Source of the DNA: Sinorhizobium sp. RAC02
GTDB taxonomy: Bacteria > Pseudomonadota > Alphaproteobacteria > Rhizobiales > Rhizobiaceae
Length of the DNA stretch: 64,000 bases
Assembly: GCF_001713395.1 (NCBI RefSeq)
Contig: NZ_CP016450.1
Span: 558,001-622,000, forward strand
Direction: 5' to 3'
The position numbers were made by a program, and so were the translations under genes. This document shows positions 61,983-64,000 of this stretch, piece by piece; positions within the stretch are counted from its first letter, which is position 1; every line of letters starts with the position of its first letter. The notes beneath the pieces were generated by a model. It ran no database searches and had not been told where the DNA came from. It was given only the letters and a program-made list of their open reading frames with translations.

Positions 61983-62215
61983 GGCTCTTGACCTGCCAGC
62001 TTGCACGTATCGTGCGGACGGAACACTTCAATTCGGACCTTAATATGGAAAAACTGAATCGATGGTGAACGTTACGTCAACACATACTGCAAAAACTTGT
62101 GATCGGCCGCGATGGTTCCGTGGAAAGATCGGGACCGAGATGCTGCACCCCATGGTCTTGCGAACGCCTTGCCACTAGCATGGGTTCCTTTCATCGCTTT
62201 CCACCGGAGCCGCGG

Positions 62216-63070
62216 ATGCCCTTCGCCTTGACCGCCGACACGCCCGAACAATCGTTTCGCCTCGACCTGACGCCGCAATCGGTGCTCGATGTAGGTAGTG
62301 CGGTCTTCCATGGCGTCGATCTTTCGCCGGGCTCCGCCGTTCCCACGGATGGCGATCCGCGCATCGACAAGGCGCTGCCGGGTTTCCTGTTCACCTGCGG
62401 GCCGGATCACATCCGCCATCCGGTGCCGATCGAGGGGGCTTCCGACGGGCGGCGTTACCCGCTGCATGGCTCGCTGTCGTCGAGCCCTGCGCAGGACATC
62501 CTGATCGAGGAGGACGAGGGCGAGGTGATCTGCGAGGCGCGCGTCGCCGTTTCGCTGGCGCAGGGCGGGTCCGCCGCGCTTGCCCGTCGCTGGCGTGCAG
62601 ACCGCCGCGTCGGCCATATCACCCTCGACGACGTCATCAGTAATGTTGGCGATACGCCCTGGCCGCGGTTTGCCATGTACCATATCAATTTCGGCACCGG
62701 CCTTTTCGACGAAAACACCCGGCTGACCGGGGCCATGCTGCCCGGCGGTAGCCTGCGGTGGCGGTTCGGCGATGGTGCTACGCAGATTTTCTGCGTACCG
62801 GCGGCCGAGACAGCGGAGCATGGCTGGGCGGAAATCACTGTCGGGCCGATCGCCGCACTTGATGGGCGCAGTGTCCATATCCGCTTCCGCACCGATAGCC
62901 TGCCCTATCTTCAAGTCTGGCGAAACCAGTCGCCGGGTTCGGCCGTGCTGGGTATCGAGCCAGTCTCGCACCGCTTTGCGCCGCGCGCCGAGTTGATTGC
63001 GGTCGGCGACGCGCCGGATTTCACCCCGGGAGAAAGTGCCAGCTACGGCCTTGCCTTCGAGGTTCGCTAG
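62216..63070 (+). CDS. DUF4432 aldose-epimerase-like protein
   Basis: A 284-residue beta-sandwich protein resembling DUF4432 / aldose 1-epimerase relatives. Features are TCGPDHIRHP, RRYPLHGSLSSSPA (the conserved His of the sugar site), ITLDDVISNVGDTPWPRFAM, YHINFG and VWRNQSPGSAVLGIEPVSHR. It probably acts on or binds a sugar or sugar acid. CGGAG lies eight bases before the ATG; the frame stays open upstream to 62099 without a better start. No sugar operon is adjacent. Confidence 0.75.
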   Translation: MPFALTADTPEQSFRLDLTPQSVLDVGSAVFHGVDLSPGSAVPTDGDPRIDKALPGFLFTCGPDHIRHPVPIEGASDGRRYPLHGSLSSSPAQDILIEEDEGEVICEARVAVSLAQGGSAALARRWRADRRVGHITLDDVISNVGDTPWPRFAMYHINFGTGLFDENTRLTGAMLPGGSLRWRFGDGATQIFCVPAAETAEHGWAEITVGPIAALDGRSVHIRFRTDSLPYLQVWRNQSPGSAVLGIEPVSHRFAPRAELIAVGDAPDFTPGESASYGLAFEVR

Positions 63071-63142
63071 ATTTCGCACGATTGACGCTCTGGCAGTGCG
63101 CGCTTAAACGGTGAGCGCCCCTATTTCGGAAAGGACCCATCC

Positions 63143-63481
63143 ATGGATATCCGTGAGATCAACGACGAATATTCCGTCTCCGGCCAGATCACCGTCGAGG
63201 ATCTCGGCGCCGTTGCGGCTATGGGCTTCAAATCCATCGTCTGCCACCGCCCGGACCACGAGGAAGCGGGCCAGCCGGAGTTTGCAGCGATCGCCGCCCG
63301 TGCCAAGGAACTCGGCATCGAGACGGCCCATGTGCCCGTTGGACCGATGGGTGTCACGGTGGAAGCGGTGAACGGCATGGTCGATGCGCTTGACGACTTG
63401 CCGCGCCCGATGCTCGGATATTGTCGCTCCGGCATGCGTTCGACGAAGACCTACGAGCAGAGCCAGCGTCTTCGCGGCTGA
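63143..63481 (+). CDS. DUF442 / TIGR01244-family phosphatase-like protein
   Basis: A 112-residue protein with a protein-tyrosine-phosphatase-like fold. It starts MDIREINDEYSVSGQITVED and has the P-loop motif GYCRSGMRST, with the nucleophile Cys and the Arg five positions later. Relatives occur alone or fused to sulfur dioxygenase-like domains (Blh type) and affect biofilm and sulfide stress in rhizobia-like bacteria. AGGA precedes the ATG. Context gives no further clue. Confidence 0.85.
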   Translation: MDIREINDEYSVSGQITVEDLGAVAAMGFKSIVCHRPDHEEAGQPEFAAIAARAKELGIETAHVPVGPMGVTVEAVNGMVDALDDLPRPMLGYCRSGMRSTKTYEQSQRLRG

Positions 63482-63497
63482 GGGGACGGAGGGCATT

Positions 63498-63659
63498 AGC
63501 CCCTCATCCGCCTGCCGGCACCTTCTCCCCGCAAGCGGGGCGAAGGATTGTGCCGAACCGGTTTCCTGAAAATATCATCCTGCGAAAAAGAATGGGACAG
63601 TGCCTCATCTCCCTTCTCCCCGCTTGCGGGGAGAAGGTCGCGGCAGCGGGATGAGGGGC
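63498..63659. repeat. RIME-like palindromic intergenic repeat, copy C
   Basis: The left module repeats that of copy A: CCCCTCATCCGCCTGCCGGC then ACCTTCTCCCCGCAAGCGGG. The right module CCTTCTCCCCGCTTGCGGGG then AGAAGG ends with CAGCGGGATGAGGGGC. The two outer ends (GCCCCTCATCC and GGATGAGGGGC) are inverted copies, so the whole element can fold as one large hairpin. It separates the converging DUF442 and TPP-enzyme genes. Confidence 0.8.
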
Positions 63660-63679
63660 ATTCACACCCCCGCACAAAG

Positions 63680-64000
63680 CTATTTTCCGCTGCGAATATC
63701 CGAAAGCGTGCGCGTCGGCGTGATGGCTTCCGGATCGAGTTTCACCTCGATGATCGCCGGCTTGCCGCTGGCGCGGGCACGCAGGAATGCGGCGGCGAAA
63801 TCTTCCGTCTTCTCCACCGTCTCGCCGTGGCCGCCGTAAGCGATGGCGAGTGCTGCAAAGTCCGGATTGGTGAGGTCCGTGGCGCTGACCCGGCCCGGAT
63901 AGTCCCGCTCCTGGTGCATGCGGATCGTGCCGTAGATGCCGTTGTTGACGACGACGGTGATGATCGGAAGCTTGTAGCGCACGGCAGTCGCGAATTCCTG
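63680..64000 (-). CDS. Thiamine-diphosphate-dependent enzyme, C-terminal part (5' end outside window)
   Basis: The last 106 residues of a TPP-dependent enzyme of the acetolactate synthase or benzoylformate decarboxylase type. The visible start QEFATAVRYKLPIITVVVNN is the segment that follows the GDG cofactor motif, and NNGIYGTIRMHQERDYPGR completes the TPP/metal site with the usual Asn-Asn. The C-terminus is PDFAALAIAYGGHGETVEKT then EDFAAAFLRA and AIIEVKLDPEAITPTRTL. The ATG lies beyond base 64000. The reaction is not determined. Confidence 0.85.
   Translation of the reverse strand, partial: QEFATAVRYKLPIITVVVNNGIYGTIRMHQERDYPGRVSATDLTNPDFAALAIAYGGHGETVEKTEDFAAAFLRARASGKPAIIEVKLDPEAITPTRTLSDIRSGK

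Overview
The window is high-GC chromosomal or megaplasmid DNA from an alphaproteobacterium, most likely Rhizobiaceae. The pointers are a TGA-N9-TCA iron box of the RirA type, RIME-like palindromic intergenic repeats, an FMN riboswitch ahead of a RibH2-type lumazine synthase, a carnitine dehydrogenase fused to a thioesterase, VirC1-like ParA proteins and many amine and peptide ABC importers. The genus cannot be fixed. I see no rRNA, tRNA, CRISPR array, prophage or insertion sequence. Gene density is high and most neighbours overlap by 1-11 bases in operons.

Layout: 1-2541 is an iron-repressed siderophore receptor with a FhuF-type reductase. 2973-8521 is a putrescine operon, ydcSTUV-patD. 8648-11798 holds small accessory genes (GNAT, LysR, an esterase, an ACT protein, a PAAR-like exported protein). 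11988-17134 is a peptide-type (DppBCDF-like) ABC importer. 17410-25038 is a carnitine and probable gamma-butyrobetaine catabolic island with its GlxA/CdhR-type regulator. 25035-33892 is a second trimethylammonium-compound island: a two-HTH LysR protein, then a HAL-fold lyase without the MIO tripeptide, a hydantoinase, an M20 carbamoyl-amino-acid hydrolase, a DUF917 protein and a urocanase paralogue. Together these five enzymes match the steps of the bacterial ergothioneine degradation pathway. The lyase is interrupted by one in-frame TAG.

34041-36609 has cell-wall enzymes. 36708-41717 is a spermidine/putrescine-type ABC operon ending in an SDR gene, with a divergent LuxR-type regulator. 42959-43691 is ribH2 under an FMN riboswitch. 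43805-47733 is another PotABCD-type importer, followed by an RpiR regulator and, divergently, an N-formylglutamate amidohydrolase-family enzyme, an APC permease, a glutamine-synthetase-like ligase, an aldehyde dehydrogenase and an iron alcohol dehydrogenase. That set would suit uptake and gamma-glutamyl-protected oxidation of an amino alcohol. 55650-59128 holds two tandem VirC1-like ParA ATPases and a soluble globin-coupled chemoreceptor. 59188 to the end has a GH5 hydrolase, an L,D-transpeptidase, a DUF4432 epimerase, a DUF442 phosphatase and the end of a thiamine-diphosphate enzyme.

The theme is scavenging of methylated and primary amines: putrescine, carnitine, ergothioneine and perhaps ethanolamine-like amino alcohols. 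The strongest leads are the ergothioneine cluster with its amber-interrupted, MIO-less lyase and the gamma-glutamyl amino-alcohol cluster.
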